NCBI GenBank assembly: GCA_031292525.1
Contig: JARLGY010000045.1
Coordinates: 265,964 to 329,963, forward strand
Source: Flavipsychrobacter sp.
Lineage (GTDB): Bacteria > Bacteroidota > Bacteroidia > Chitinophagales > Chitinophagaceae
Direction of reading: 5' to 3'
DNA: 64,000 nt
Positions within the stretch are counted from its first letter, which is position 1. Every line of letters begins with the position of its first letter. The position numbers and the translations under genes were made by a program. Shown here piece after piece: positions 51,979 through 61,476 of the stretch. The notes below the pieces were generated by a model. That model did no database searches. It saw nothing but the letters and a program-made list of their open reading frames with translations, and was not told where the DNA came from.

Positions 51979-53427
51979 CTACTTTATATAACCTAGTATC
52001 TTTAGCATGCTCTGTGGGCTTTGCTCCTTTGCGTATAGCCAGTCTTCAAGCTCACCGTCTTTATTATATTCAACTACCACATGCTTGGGCGATGGTATCA
52101 TGCAATGCTTTATACCACCATAGCCTGCAAGTTGATCCTGGTAAGCTCCTGTGTGGAAGAAGCCTATATACAAGGGCTCATGCGGCGTAGCTTTATCTTT
52201 CTCAGTCTTTTCCCAATCCGCTTTTTCTTTGTCCAGTTTAGGTAAGAACACAGCATTTATATGCTCTTCCGATGTATAGAAGTCATGACTATCACATGTA
52301 AGTCCACCAAGGTGTACTTCCATATATTCTTTATCCCACTTGTTTATGGGCAACATCAAAAACTTCTCACCAATGCCCCACGTGTCTGGCAGTGTAGTTA
52401 TGAAAGAGCTATCTATCATGTACCAGATCTCCCTGTCATTTTGCATCTTCTCATCCAGTACGCTATACACCACAGCACCTGCTTCACCTACAGTAAACGA
52501 TCCAAACTCTGTATATATGTTTGGGGTATCCACTTTATTGCGCTTACATACTTTCTTAATGGTCGATACGATCTCGTTGATCATGTAAGTATAGTCGTAA
52601 TCAAACCCAAGAGAATGCTTGATGGGTAAGCCACCACCTATATTCAGCCCGTCCAGTTCAGGGCAAACTTTCTTAAGCTGGCAATATATGTTCAATACCT
52701 TGTTCAGCTCACTCCAGTAATACACATCGTCCTTTATGCCTTTGTTCATAAAGAAGTGCAGCATCTTCAGCTGAAAGCGGTCGTTACCTTTTATCTTATC
52801 TACATAAAACTCCAACACATCACGGCTGCGTATTCCCAGGCGCGAGGTATAAAAATCAAAAGACGGTTCTTCTTCACTTGCTATTCGTATTCCTATATTT
52901 ATAGGCCCCTTACTGCGAATGAATTTTTGATAATCTTCAAATTCAGTTTTATTGTCCAGTATCGGTATAGTATTCTTAAAACCATCATTTATTAAACGTG
53001 CTATAGCTCTTGTATAAGCCTTGGTTTTAAAACCGTTGCAGATAATGGATATATCCTTATTGATCTTCTTTTTCTTAAAGAGTTCTTTTATGATCTCAAT
53101 ATCATAGGTAAAAGAAGTTTCCAGGTGCACTCCGTGCTTCAAGGTCTCTTCAACAATAAAGGAGAAGTGGGCACTTTTTGTACAGTAACAATAAAAATAC
53201 TCCCCATCATACTTGTTCTTGCGGATAGCATTGGCAAACAGTTGTTTTGCCTTGTTTATCTGCATACCTATCTTAGGCAAGAAGGTTAGTTTGAACGGTG
53301 TACCGTACTTATCTATGAGGTGTTTCATGTCCACCCCGTTGAAGCGGAGGTAATTATCTTCTACATCAAAACCTTCTTGTGGAAAATGGAAGGTCTGGTG
53401 GACGAGGTCACTATATTTATTATCCAT
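51979..53427 (-). CDS. speA: Arginine decarboxylase (fold III PLP enzyme)
   Basis: A 482-aa PLP-dependent decarboxylase of the alanine-racemase fold. The PLP Lys is at about residue 84 in YCYCTKSAHFSF; the glycine-rich phosphate loop is DGLNIGGGLPIKH, and the C-terminal catalytic Cys region is around GGLTCDSHDF. In Bacteroidota proteins of this type and length are annotated as arginine decarboxylase, the first step of the agmatine route to spermidine; diaminopimelate decarboxylase is shorter and lacks the DSHDF context. No agmatine deiminase or other polyamine gene is adjacent. Upstream lies a run of A/T without a clear box. Confidence 0.85.
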   Translation of the reverse strand: MDNKYSDLVHQTFHFPQEGFDVEDNYLRFNGVDMKHLIDKYGTPFKLTFLPKIGMQINKAKQLFANAIRKNKYDGEYFYCYCTKSAHFSFIVEETLKHGVHLETSFTYDIEIIKELFKKKKINKDISIICNGFKTKAYTRAIARLINDGFKNTIPILDNKTEFEDYQKFIRSKGPINIGIRIASEEEPSFDFYTSRLGIRSRDVLEFYVDKIKGNDRFQLKMLHFFMNKGIKDDVYYWSELNKVLNIYCQLKKVCPELDGLNIGGGLPIKHSLGFDYDYTYMINEIVSTIKKVCKRNKVDTPNIYTEFGSFTVGEAGAVVYSVLDEKMQNDREIWYMIDSSFITTLPDTWGIGEKFLMLPINKWDKEYMEVHLGGLTCDSHDFYTSEEHINAVFLPKLDKEKADWEKTEKDKATPHEPLYIGFFHTGAYQDQLAGYGGIKHCMIPSPKHVVVEYNKDGELEDWLYAKEQSPQSMLKILGYIK

Positions 53428-53543
53428 CTAAAGATTAAAAAAACAAAGAATTAAATTATTTTTTTAAAAAGCAAACAAAAGTAATTAATTGTGAGGAACA
53501 TTGACAAAATAAACTTCCAATACCACCAATATAAGATTTACGC

Positions 53544-53551
53544 TAAGTTTG
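53544..53551 (+). promoter_or_regulatory. TAnnTTTG promoter element (EamA transporter)
   Basis: TAAGTTTG ends 25 nt before the ATG at 53577. Confidence 0.55.
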
Positions 53552-53576
53552 CGCACTAAAAACAGCTTATAAGTAC

Positions 53577-54566
53577 ATGAGGAAAGCGTTGATACAAATG
53601 CACATTGCGGTACTCCTATGGGGCTTTACCGGGGTATTGGGTCGTGCTATCACGCTCGATGCTCCTGTGCTGGTTTGGTACCGCATGTTGCTCACCGCGC
53701 TGTTCATGGCTGTTATTCTTTTTTATCGCCGCCAATGGGTGCATATAAAACCCCGCCACATACTACAACTGGTATTAGTAGGTTGCCTCATGGCATTGCA
53801 CTGGGTAGCATTTTACGGCGCTATCAAATTTGCAAATATCTCTATCGCATTAGTGTGCCTGTCCACTGCAAGCATCTTCACTTCGCTTATCGATCCTCTG
53901 GTAAACAAAGGGAAATACGATCTCGGAGAAGTACTGCTCGGCATGCTGGCATTGGCTGGGGTATATCTCATTTATCAGTTCCAGCAGGTATACGGCTGGG
54001 GTATTGCTTTTGGGGTTGTTGCTGCTATCCTCAGTTCTGTATTTACGGTACTCAATAAAAAGATAGCCAATGAATATCCCGCCCGTACTATGATTTTTTA
54101 TGAGATGGCTGCAGGGTGGGTTTTCCTCACTGCCCTTTCTCCATTTGTACTGCATGCATTACCTGGAATGAACTTATTACCAAGGCAAATGAGCTTAAAT
54201 AACTTATGGTCCAACTTCCCCAATGATCTTACCGTTACCAACAACGATTGGATATGGCTGGTGTTAATGAGCCTCTGCTGCACGGTATGGGCACAATCCC
54301 TGGCGTTGAATGCTCTTAAGAAACTTTCTTCTTTTACTGCTACATTGTCTGTAAATCTTGAGCCTGTCTATGGCATCTTGCTTGCCTTCTGGGTATTCGG
54401 CGAAAATAAAGAGATCATTTTCATGAATGGCACACGCGATCTCAACAAAGGCTTCCTCGGTGGCATGGCATTGATATTGTTATCAGTGGCACTACAGATG
54501 GCACGAATGCTCAAGCCCTCTGGCACATCTCCCGGTTACATAAAAGAAAAAGGTGGAATCGATTAG
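53577..54566 (+). CDS. EamA/DMT-family transporter
   Basis: A 329-aa inner-membrane permease with ten hydrophobic helices in two EamA repeats (about 5-140 and 150-300). Both repeats carry the usual helix patterns: MHIAVLLWGFTGVLGRAI..APVLVWYRML at the start, and a second unit beginning near GWGIAFGVVAAILSSVFTVLNKKIA and ending SLNLEPVYGILLAFWVFGE, the latter a typical EamA segment. Substrates of this family are amino acids, purines or other small metabolites and are not predictable. It is divergent from speA, but a link to polyamines is not supported by sequence. Confidence 0.9.
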   Translation: MRKALIQMHIAVLLWGFTGVLGRAITLDAPVLVWYRMLLTALFMAVILFYRRQWVHIKPRHILQLVLVGCLMALHWVAFYGAIKFANISIALVCLSTASIFTSLIDPLVNKGKYDLGEVLLGMLALAGVYLIYQFQQVYGWGIAFGVVAAILSSVFTVLNKKIANEYPARTMIFYEMAAGWVFLTALSPFVLHALPGMNLLPRQMSLNNLWSNFPNDLTVTNNDWIWLVLMSLCCTVWAQSLALNALKKLSSFTATLSVNLEPVYGILLAFWVFGENKEIIFMNGTRDLNKGFLGGMALILLSVALQMARMLKPSGTSPGYIKEKGGID

Positions 54567-54811
54567 ATCTACCCCCATGTGCTTAATATAGAGCATAAAA
54601 ATGCGGGAGTGCCTGCACACGTTCAACTTTATGGGTAGCACTTTAAGCAGTAAAATTCCATCCTGCCCCCCTCATAAAACAAATTTATATTTATTTCATT
54701 TATAATGTGGTTCAATTTTTGAATAGCATAATACGTCCGGTCTAAACGTGCGAATACAACAACTTTTTGTTGCATTATGGATATAAATAGAACGATAACC
54801 GGGAAGGAGAT

Positions 54812-54819
54812 TATCTTTA
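54812..54819 (+). promoter_or_regulatory. TATCTTTA promoter element (peptide synthetase)
   Basis: TATCTTTA ends 27 nt before the start codon at 54847; the same octamer precedes pheT and, on the minus strand, the T9SS-protein gene. Confidence 0.4.
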
Positions 54820-54846
54820 ATCAAATTTTGGGCACAGTAGTAAAAT

Positions 54847-57800
54847 ATGAATTCTGTTAGCATAGTAAAAGGGGCTATTCGTCCGGACCTGATTCATGAT
54901 GAAACTTTGGTTGACATGTTCCGCACGTCGGCACAAAAGTTTGCGGGAAAGACAGCCTTAATTTTTGGAGATAAAAGCCTCACGTACGCCGAAGTTGACA
55001 AGTGGAGCGATGCTGTGGCCGCCTATCTTGTAAAACAAGGTATAGTTCGTGGCAACAAAGTAGGTTTGTGGTGGGCCAGGAGCCTCGAAATGCATATTGC
55101 TGTATTAGGCATAATAAAAGCAGGTGCTTCTTATGTCCCATTAGATAGGGAGATGCCTGCAGAACGTGTCATCACGGTTCTAAATGAAGTTAATGCAGAT
55201 GGCTACTTCAGCCAGGATGCCCTGAATACAGAAAAACCGATATTCACTGTTGTACCTCAACCACCCGCAAAACAAAACTTTCAACTTACAGAAGGCCCGT
55301 TGCCAGATAACTGGGCTTACGTGCTTTATACTTCCGGTAGCACAGGTACCCCCAAGGGCATACCTATCAGCCACAGGCAAATAACACATCTGGTTCGTTC
55401 AGAAAACAGCATCTTTCATGTCACCGACAAAGACCGGGTATATCAGGGTTTCTCCGTTTCATTCGATATGTGGTGCGAGGAAACATGGGTAAGTTACTTT
55501 GCAGGCGCCACCATTTGGGTCGCAGATGCCGCCACCGCCAAAAGTATTGATGAGTTGGGCGATGTACTCCGCAAAGAGCGCATTACCATACTTCATGCAG
55601 TGCCTAGCTTATTAGCAGTTATGGATGATGAGATTCCCAGTATCAGGTTGATCAATGCTGGTGGCGAGGCTTGTACCCCCCAAGTACTATCTCGTTGGTC
55701 CACACCTCACAGGCATTTCTATAATAGTTATGGCCCTACCGAAACCACAGTGAGCGCTACTATGGCGCTGCTCAATCCTGGCGATGCCATAACAATAGGC
55801 CTGCCATTACCAAATTACGATCTTGCCGTGGTTGATGAGAAGATGAACCCTGTACCTTATGGTGAGCGGGGCGAATTAGTCATTACCGGTCCGGGCGTAT
55901 GCGAGGGTTATGTAAACCGGCCGCAACTTACAATAGAAAAATTCCTCGATAAACCTGCTTCATTGTCGGTAATGAATGGTGACCGCGTCTATAAAACAGG
56001 CGATGCGGCCATCATCAACCCAAATGGCACTATCGACTTTTATGGTCGTCTTGATGACCAGATAAAGCTCCGTGGCTACCGCATAGAACTGGGCGAGATA
56101 GAAAATAAACTAAACAATCTCCCCGGTATATCTGCAGCGGCAGTTGCAGTAAAAAAAGATAATAACGATCAGGAGCAACTAGTCGGCTACGTGTTGGCCG
56201 AAGACTTATCCCTCTTTAACGAAGGCAACCTGAGGTCAGAGTTGGGCAAGGTGCTGCCATCTTACATGGTACCTGCAGTCATCATGCTGCTGCCCGAAAT
56301 GCCGCGCCTCCCAAGTGGTAAGATCGATCGTAAAAAATTACCGGTCCCTGCGTCTCTCATGGATAGCCCCTCTTCTGGCCCCGAAGATGCTATCGACCCC
56401 AATGCGCCCATCGGCGATCGGGTACTGGCTGCGCTGCGCAAAGTGTTCCCAAATAGGAACATCGATCTCAGCATGGACTTTTTCACAGATCTTGGCGGGC
56501 ACTCTTTGCTCGCGGCCATATTTGTATCCAAGCTGCGTAAAGAAGGCAATGCCACCCAGGCCTCTCTTAAAGATATATACCAGAAGCGCCCATTACAGGC
56601 GCTGGTTACAGAATGGGAGCATAAGGCACAGATCAAGCCTAAAAAAGAAAAAGTATTTCATAAAATACCAACAAGCCGTTATGTGCTTTGTACCATTGCA
56701 CAAACTATTGCACTCCTCGTAATATTCGGCCTGTTCGCAATACAGATATTCCTGCCCTACTTAGGCTATTATTATGTAGAACAGGATACAAACAATCTTA
56801 CCTACGCAATAGTAACAGCGCTTACACTATTTTGCTTCATAGCCCCCATCTTCGGTGCCATCAGCATTGGTGCTAAGTGGCTTATTATCGGCCGTATGAA
56901 GGAAGGCGACTACCCGCTTTGGGGTGTGTACTACTTCAGGTGGTGGCTGGTAAAAACATTGCTTCGGCTCATGCCTGTACAGTTCATCACCGCTACTCCC
57001 CTGTATCCGGTATACTTGCGCATGCTCGGTGTAAAAGTAGCTCCTGATGCACAAATTGCGAACCTCGAAATAGGTGCAGAAGACCTCGTTACCTTGGGTA
57101 GCGATGTAAGTCTCAGTTCACAGGTGGTATTAAATAATGCCGTAGTCGAAGACGGTATGCTTAAACTAAGGCGCATCACCTTGGGAGATCATGCCTACAT
57201 AGGCAGTAGCGCCATAATAGCTGGCGACACAGTAATTGAAGATTGGGGCGAACTTCAGGATCTCAGCTTCCTGTCACCTAAAAGCATCATCAAGCATGGT
57301 GAAGTTTGGAAGGGAAGTCCTGCTGTTATGGTAGTTAAAAAAACTGCCGAAGAATTGCCACAACCTATTCATGTATCAGAAGCTACACGCAGAAAATACA
57401 AGATCATATTCAGCCTGCTGTTGTTGATATTCCCTTTTACGATCCTCCTCCCGCTACTGCCCACCATCATCACCCTCAATCAGATGGATAACGCGGCGCC
57501 CGACTATAACTTTACCTACATGGTGGTCACTCCATCGCTTGCAGTCACCTATATCATATTGTTCACGCTCGAAACTGTTTTGCTTACCCGTCTGTTACAA
57601 TGGGGCATCAAACCTGGCACATACCCTATATATAGCCGCTTCTACCTGCGCAAGTGGTTTGCAGATCAGCTCATGTCTTTATCGCTTATTGTACTGCATC
57701 CTATTTACGCTACAGTATATGTCAGCGCTTTCTTCAAAGCATTGGGCGCCAAAGTGGGTAAGAATACAGAGATTAGTACTGCCAGCAGTGTCACCCATCC

Positions 57801-58788
57801 GCTCCTCGAGATCGGCAAGGGATCATTTATTGCCGATGCGGTCACACTTGGCGAAGCCGATGTACGCGGTCAGCAACTTATCTTAGAGCGTACAGTTATA
57901 GGCAACACCAGCTTTGTGGGCAACAGTGCCCTCATACCCCAGGGCTACCACCTGCCCGATCATATGCTCATTGGCGTACTCTCTACCCCACCCGATGCAA
58001 AGCAGCTCGAAGAGACCAATGCCAAGAACTTCTTTGGCTCACCTGCAATAGCCTTGCCGCGACGGCAAGAGAGCCACCAGTTCTCATTGCGTCTTACCAC
58101 CTACCCTACTGTACAGCGCTATGTAGCCCGCAGTATTGTAGAGTTTGTCAGGATACTCATCCCAGAAACCACTATTCTTATATTCAGTATCCTGTTTATC
58201 GCTTACTGTCACGATTTGTTGGTCGATGAAAAATGGTGGCAGATCATGCTCAAACTACCATTCTATTACCTGGGCATCATGGGCATACCTGCCTTCCTGG
58301 TTACTGTTATACTTAAATGGATAACTGTAGGTAAATACAAAGAAGAGCAGGTACCTATGTGGACATCTAAGGTATGGCGCAGCGAGGCCATCACAACCAC
58401 TTACGAGGCGCTGGCTATCCCCTTCTTTCTCGATTATCTTAAGGGTACTGCATGGTTGCCGTTGGTGCTGAAGTTACTAGGATTAAAAACTGGTAAGCGA
58501 ATCTATATGAACACTACCGACATTACCGAGTTTGATATGGTGTCTATAGGCGATGATGCCGCACTCAACGAAGACAGCGGGCCACAAACCCACTTGTTCG
58601 AGGACCGTGTAATGAAGGTGGGCAAAATAAAAATAGGCGCACGCACCAGTATAGGTGCAAGAAGTATAATTCTATACGATAGCGAAATTGGCGATGACGT
58701 AACCGTCCAACCATTATCACTTGTCATGAAGGGCGAAAACTTGCCACCTGCCACCGACTGGATAGGTAGCCCCGTTCGGCAGGAATAA
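54847..58788 (+). CDS. Pls/PosA-like membrane-bound nonribosomal peptide synthetase
   Basis: A 1313-aa protein with the epsilon-poly-lysine-synthetase (Pls) architecture. An adenylation domain (about 10-510) has the ATP motif YTSGSTGTPKG (near 163-173), FNSYGPTETTVS, TGDAA, GRLDDQIKLRGYRIELGEIE and LPSGKIDRKKL. A carrier domain follows, with the phosphopantetheine Ser at about 553 in DLGGHSLLA. There is no condensation or thioesterase domain. The C-terminal half has three pairs of TM helices (starting near 613, 855 and 1100) separated by soluble left-handed beta-helix-like hexapeptide repeats, as in the Pls terminal domain. Residues equivalent to 235, 236 and 239 of the specificity code read D, M, E; an acid at the third suits a basic amino acid such as Lys or Orn, which is inference. 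A GNAT gene follows 10 bp later. Confidence 0.88.
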   Translation: MNSVSIVKGAIRPDLIHDETLVDMFRTSAQKFAGKTALIFGDKSLTYAEVDKWSDAVAAYLVKQGIVRGNKVGLWWARSLEMHIAVLGIIKAGASYVPLDREMPAERVITVLNEVNADGYFSQDALNTEKPIFTVVPQPPAKQNFQLTEGPLPDNWAYVLYTSGSTGTPKGIPISHRQITHLVRSENSIFHVTDKDRVYQGFSVSFDMWCEETWVSYFAGATIWVADAATAKSIDELGDVLRKERITILHAVPSLLAVMDDEIPSIRLINAGGEACTPQVLSRWSTPHRHFYNSYGPTETTVSATMALLNPGDAITIGLPLPNYDLAVVDEKMNPVPYGERGELVITGPGVCEGYVNRPQLTIEKFLDKPASLSVMNGDRVYKTGDAAIINPNGTIDFYGRLDDQIKLRGYRIELGEIENKLNNLPGISAAAVAVKKDNNDQEQLVGYVLAEDLSLFNEGNLRSELGKVLPSYMVPAVIMLLPEMPRLPSGKIDRKKLPVPASLMDSPSSGPEDAIDPNAPIGDRVLAALRKVFPNRNIDLSMDFFTDLGGHSLLAAIFVSKLRKEGNATQASLKDIYQKRPLQALVTEWEHKAQIKPKKEKVFHKIPTSRYVLCTIAQTIALLVIFGLFAIQIFLPYLGYYYVEQDTNNLTYAIVTALTLFCFIAPIFGAISIGAKWLIIGRMKEGDYPLWGVYYFRWWLVKTLLRLMPVQFITATPLYPVYLRMLGVKVAPDAQIANLEIGAEDLVTLGSDVSLSSQVVLNNAVVEDGMLKLRRITLGDHAYIGSSAIIAGDTVIEDWGELQDLSFLSPKSIIKHGEVWKGSPAVMVVKKTAEELPQPIHVSEATRRKYKIIFSLLLLIFPFTILLPLLPTIITLNQMDNAAPDYNFTYMVVTPSLAVTYIILFTLETVLLTRLLQWGIKPGTYPIYSRFYLRKWFADQLMSLSLIVLHPIYATVYVSAFFKALGAKVGKNTEISTASSVTHPLLEIGKGSFIADAVTLGEADVRGQQLILERTVIGNTSFVGNSALIPQGYHLPDHMLIGVLSTPPDAKQLEETNAKNFFGSPAIALPRRQESHQFSLRLTTYPTVQRYVARSIVEFVRILIPETTILIFSILFIAYCHDLLVDEKWWQIMLKLPFYYLGIMGIPAFLVTVILKWITVGKYKEEQVPMWTSKVWRSEAITTTYEALAIPFFLDYLKGTAWLPLVLKLLGLKTGKRIYMNTTDITEFDMVSIGDDAALNEDSGPQTHLFEDRVMKVGKIKIGARTSIGARSIILYDSEIGDDVTVQPLSLVMKGENLPPATDWIGSPVRQE

Positions 58789-58798
58789 AGCAAACAAC

Positions 58799-59344
58799 AT
58801 GGAAAACAGCACTGCCATAGAAATAAAATCCATCCAGGTAAAAGAGCATTACCACCTGGTGGCAGAGCTGATGCGTGGTCTGCACGAGAGCGAGCAGGAA
58901 ATGTTCAATAAGGCTGCCAACTGGAGCGATATAGCCGAAGGCTACATGCGCTACATCATAGAAACCCAGGAAGAAAATGAAGGCACCTGCCTCGTAGCAT
59001 ATGTAAACGATCAGGTGGCCGGCTTTATATTTGGCTATGCAGAAGACCCCGACGATAGCCGCATCGAAGAATCTTTTTCTAAAGAACTGTACATATCCGA
59101 TGGTTACGTAGTCCACGCCTTTCGTCGCATGGGCATATACCGCATGCTCAATAGTGAGATCGAACGGATGTACATTGCCAACAGCGTCCGCCGCATATCC
59201 CGTTTCACTCTCGTCACCAACAAACGAATGCAGCAGTTCCTCGAAGAAGAAGGCTATCGCGTAGTACGCCTCCTCTACGAGAAGTGGCTCGATGACTCCG
59301 GCGATGCAACAATAGAGTTGAAATTAACTCCCCCTAAAGGATAA
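58799..59344 (+). CDS. GNAT-family N-acetyltransferase
   Basis: A 181-aa acetyltransferase. The acetyl-CoA-binding loop corresponds to VVHAFRRMGIYRMLNSEIER (R-x-x-G-x-x-R, near residue 108) and the preceding strand VAYVNDQVAGFIFGYAEDP gives the beta4/beta5 part of the GNAT fold. It starts 10 bp after the peptide synthetase and is certainly transcribed with it, so it may acetylate the amino-acid polymer, its precursor or the synthetase product; alternatively it gives resistance to the product. No other genes of a cluster are visible. The 3' end is 1 bp from the convergent AraC gene. Confidence 0.88.
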   Translation: MENSTAIEIKSIQVKEHYHLVAELMRGLHESEQEMFNKAANWSDIAEGYMRYIIETQEENEGTCLVAYVNDQVAGFIFGYAEDPDDSRIEESFSKELYISDGYVVHAFRRMGIYRMLNSEIERMYIANSVRRISRFTLVTNKRMQQFLEEEGYRVVRLLYEKWLDDSGDATIELKLTPPKG

Positions 59345-59345
59345 A

Positions 59346-60158
59346 TCAATCAAGCCTACTTACAACTTCATTTGGCGGGTATCCAAACCGCTTCTTAAAT
59401 GCATAAGAAAAGTGAGAAAGGTTTTCAAAGCCAGCTTCAAAATATACATCAATGGGCTTGCGCTGCTGTTCAGCTATTTGGTAGTGCGCTAGTTCCAGCC
59501 GTTTTTCGGTAAGCCAGTTTTGTGGGGTTGTATTAAATGCTTTTTTAAAGTCCCTCCTGAAGGTAGCAATACTACGCCCCGTCAGGTAACCAAAACGCTC
59601 CATTGTCATGTTAAACATGTAGTGTCGCTCCATAAAATCGGCTAGGTTTATCTTACCAGGCTCTTCAAAGTTGGCCAGGAGTCCATCCATCTGGTTATCA
59701 ACTGACCTCAGTATGCTTATGGCTTCTTCTATCTTAATAGCAGCAATAGTTTCTGGTAGGTTTTCTTTCAGATCGAAATAAGGGATCACCGATGCTAGGC
59801 AACTTTCCAGCAATGGATGTTTACGAAACGTATACACTTTTTGTAGTGGCAAAGCACGGCCAATTAGCACGTGTCGCTTATAAAAATCTTTCAGCCGCTC
59901 GGTAGTAATATACATTACCACCGTTTTATGGGGAAGCCCATCTTTAGGATAATTAATAACCGTAGCCAATTGGTTGCGCGGGATAAAAAATATATCTCCT
60001 GCAGTAAAAGTATGGGTAACATCTGCCTGCACTAACTTCGTCTCTCCCGAAATAAACCAAACAAGGAGGTGATGTTCAAACATCACCTCCGTTTTATAGG
60101 GCTTGCCATTGTATTCCGATAGCTTTATATCTGGCGTTATATACTTTGTCTCAAATCC
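59346..60158 (-). CDS. AraC-family transcriptional regulator
   Basis: A 270-aa regulator when started at MGFETKYI (60158); an in-frame start at 60182 would add MYSFVLRM and overlaps the end of the SDR gene only in spacing. The N-terminal about 150 residues are a cupin-like AraC ligand domain (EVMFEHHLLVWFISGETKLVQ). The C-terminal two HTHs (about 180-265) contain FGYLTGRSIATFRRDFKKAFNTTPQNWL and the second helix pair PIDVYFEAGFENLSHFSYAFKKRFGYPPNEV. It is 3 bp (or 27 bp) downstream of the SDR gene, so the two are transcribed together, and it probably regulates that operon. Confidence 0.88.
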   Translation of the reverse strand, partial: GFETKYITPDIKLSEYNGKPYKTEVMFEHHLLVWFISGETKLVQADVTHTFTAGDIFFIPRNQLATVINYPKDGLPHKTVVMYITTERLKDFYKRHVLIGRALPLQKVYTFRKHPLLESCLASVIPYFDLKENLPETIAAIKIEEAISILRSVDNQMDGLLANFEEPGKINLADFMERHYMFNMTMERFGYLTGRSIATFRRDFKKAFNTTPQNWLTEKRLELAHYQIAEQQRKPIDVYFEAGFENLSHFSYAFKKRFGYPPNEVVSRLD

Positions 60159-60185
60159 CATACGCAAAACAAATGAATACAATAT

Positions 60186-61208
60186 TTAGCAAACGTCAAA
60201 TATAATACCAGTTAACTCTTCACTCAACTTCCATAATCTCTTTGCATTGCCGGAATCTACCGAGTACGGTTGCACACCACGTAGAGACGAAGGTTCACTA
60301 AAGTTATGTTCTATATTACCTTCATCCAGTTCGGCTATATCTGCATCTTCGCAATACACACCACCAATGCCATTTAGCTGTGCGCTTGTGGCGCACCACA
60401 CAGTAGTTGCAGCCCCTTGTTCCACGGTCTTTAGGTTCGCAGCCACCTCGGGCAAAATATTCCCTGCAGCATCGTGTGTGCCCATTTGTTGAAACAATGC
60501 CATAGGCGCTACTCGGGCTAGGTCAGTGCCGTTCACCGATCCCGGGTGTAGCGAAAAAGCGCGTACGCCAAAGTCTTTACCACGATGGTCCAATTCTACG
60601 GCAAACAGATTACTTGCAGTTTTAGATCGTCCATAACCTTGCAACGTTTCATAGGCGCCATATATAAAATTAGGATCTTCAAAATTGAACGGTGCTATTT
60701 GATGCCCGTACGAAGATACATTCACTACCCGTGATCCGTTTGCATTCTTGAGTGCTGGCCAAAGTCGGGCGGTTAGCTGAAAATGTCCAAGATGGTTGGT
60801 GGAAAGCTGCGACTCATAACCTCGCTTGTCACGTTGTAGTGGTACCCACATAATGCCAGCATTATTAATAAGTATGTCGAGCTTATTATGCGTACACAGA
60901 AACTTTTCAGCAAAAGCATTTATAGATTCCGGGTCTGTCAGATCCATCTCTTCAATAGTTACGTGTTCCACATCGCGCAGGTTCTCAGTAGCCTTCTGTA
61001 CATCGCGGGCTGGCACTATTACTTCCGCACCAGCTGCTGCAATAATCCTCACTGTTTCCAACCCTATACCTGCGTATCCACCTGTAACTATCACAGTTTT
61101 GCCCTTGAGATTAACTCCTTTTATCACATCTTTGGCCGTGGTTTTTGAATCAAATCCCGACCCGATCGGCTTTTGTAGAATGCCATCATAATTGCCTTGT
61201 GTATTCAT
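60186..61208 (-). CDS. Short-chain dehydrogenase/reductase (SDR)
   Basis: A 340-aa Rossmann-fold oxidoreductase. The cofactor loop VTGGYAGIGLETV is at residues about 40-52, NNAGIMWVPL carries the NAG motif, and the catalytic Tyr-x3-Lys is in LQGYGRSKTASNL. N- and C-terminal extensions make it longer than the 250-aa classical members, as in the retinol/WW-domain-oxidoreductase-like subgroup of bacteria. Substrate unknown. A TAGCTTTG element lies 18 nt upstream of the start, and the AraC regulator follows directly. Confidence 0.9.
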   Translation of the reverse strand: MNTQGNYDGILQKPIGSGFDSKTTAKDVIKGVNLKGKTVIVTGGYAGIGLETVRIIAAAGAEVIVPARDVQKATENLRDVEHVTIEEMDLTDPESINAFAEKFLCTHNKLDILINNAGIMWVPLQRDKRGYESQLSTNHLGHFQLTARLWPALKNANGSRVVNVSSYGHQIAPFNFEDPNFIYGAYETLQGYGRSKTASNLFAVELDHRGKDFGVRAFSLHPGSVNGTDLARVAPMALFQQMGTHDAAGNILPEVAANLKTVEQGAATTVWCATSAQLNGIGGVYCEDADIAELDEGNIEHNFSEPSSLRGVQPYSVDSGNAKRLWKLSEELTGIIFDVC

Positions 61209-61226
61209 TGCTTAAATTTTATAAAG

Positions 61227-61234
61227 CAAAGCTA
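61227..61234 (-). promoter_or_regulatory. TAnnTTTG promoter element (SDR/AraC operon)
   Basis: TAGCTTTG on the minus strand ends 18 nt before the ATG at 61208. Confidence 0.55.
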
Positions 61235-61314
61235 CATACCCCTCAATCAAGACACTTTGTTTAAAACGCCAAACTAGTTTGTTTAAAACATCATTTCCAA
61301 CAGATACAGCTCCG

Positions 61315-61418
61315 CTTCGTCCTACCCAACCGGAAGCGTCCGCTTCCTAACGCGCTATTCCCTGCCTAGCGCAAGTGTTTTCCACTTGCGCTATTTAACC
61401 GCCAAGTCCAACTGTTCG
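61315..61418. repeat. Palindromic repeat unit A1
   Basis: A composite unit: an invariant stretch containing GGAAGCGTCCGCTTCC (a hairpin), a linker, then the hairpin GCGCAAGTG-TTTTC-CACTTGCGC and CTATTTAACCG. Twenty-seven bases (61321-61347) recur identically at 63393-63419. It lies beyond the 3' end of the second T9SS-protein gene. Confidence 0.7.
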
Positions 61419-61475
61419 AAGCGTTAACTTCGTCCCATCCAACCGGGAACACCACTTCCGAAACGCTTGCTAGCC
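61419..61475. repeat. Degenerate palindromic repeat unit A2
   Basis: A shorter, mutated copy of the first half of A1 (CTTCGTCCCATCCAACCGG... followed by ACGCTTGCTAGCC), directly joined to it. Confidence 0.5.
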
Positions 61476-61476
61476 T

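Noticed and set aside
53501..53551. Sigma70-type TTGACA at 53501 as the -35 of the EamA gene
   Set aside because: It is 37 bp away from the TAnnTTTG element, too far for a -35, and the phylum uses a TTTG -33 element.
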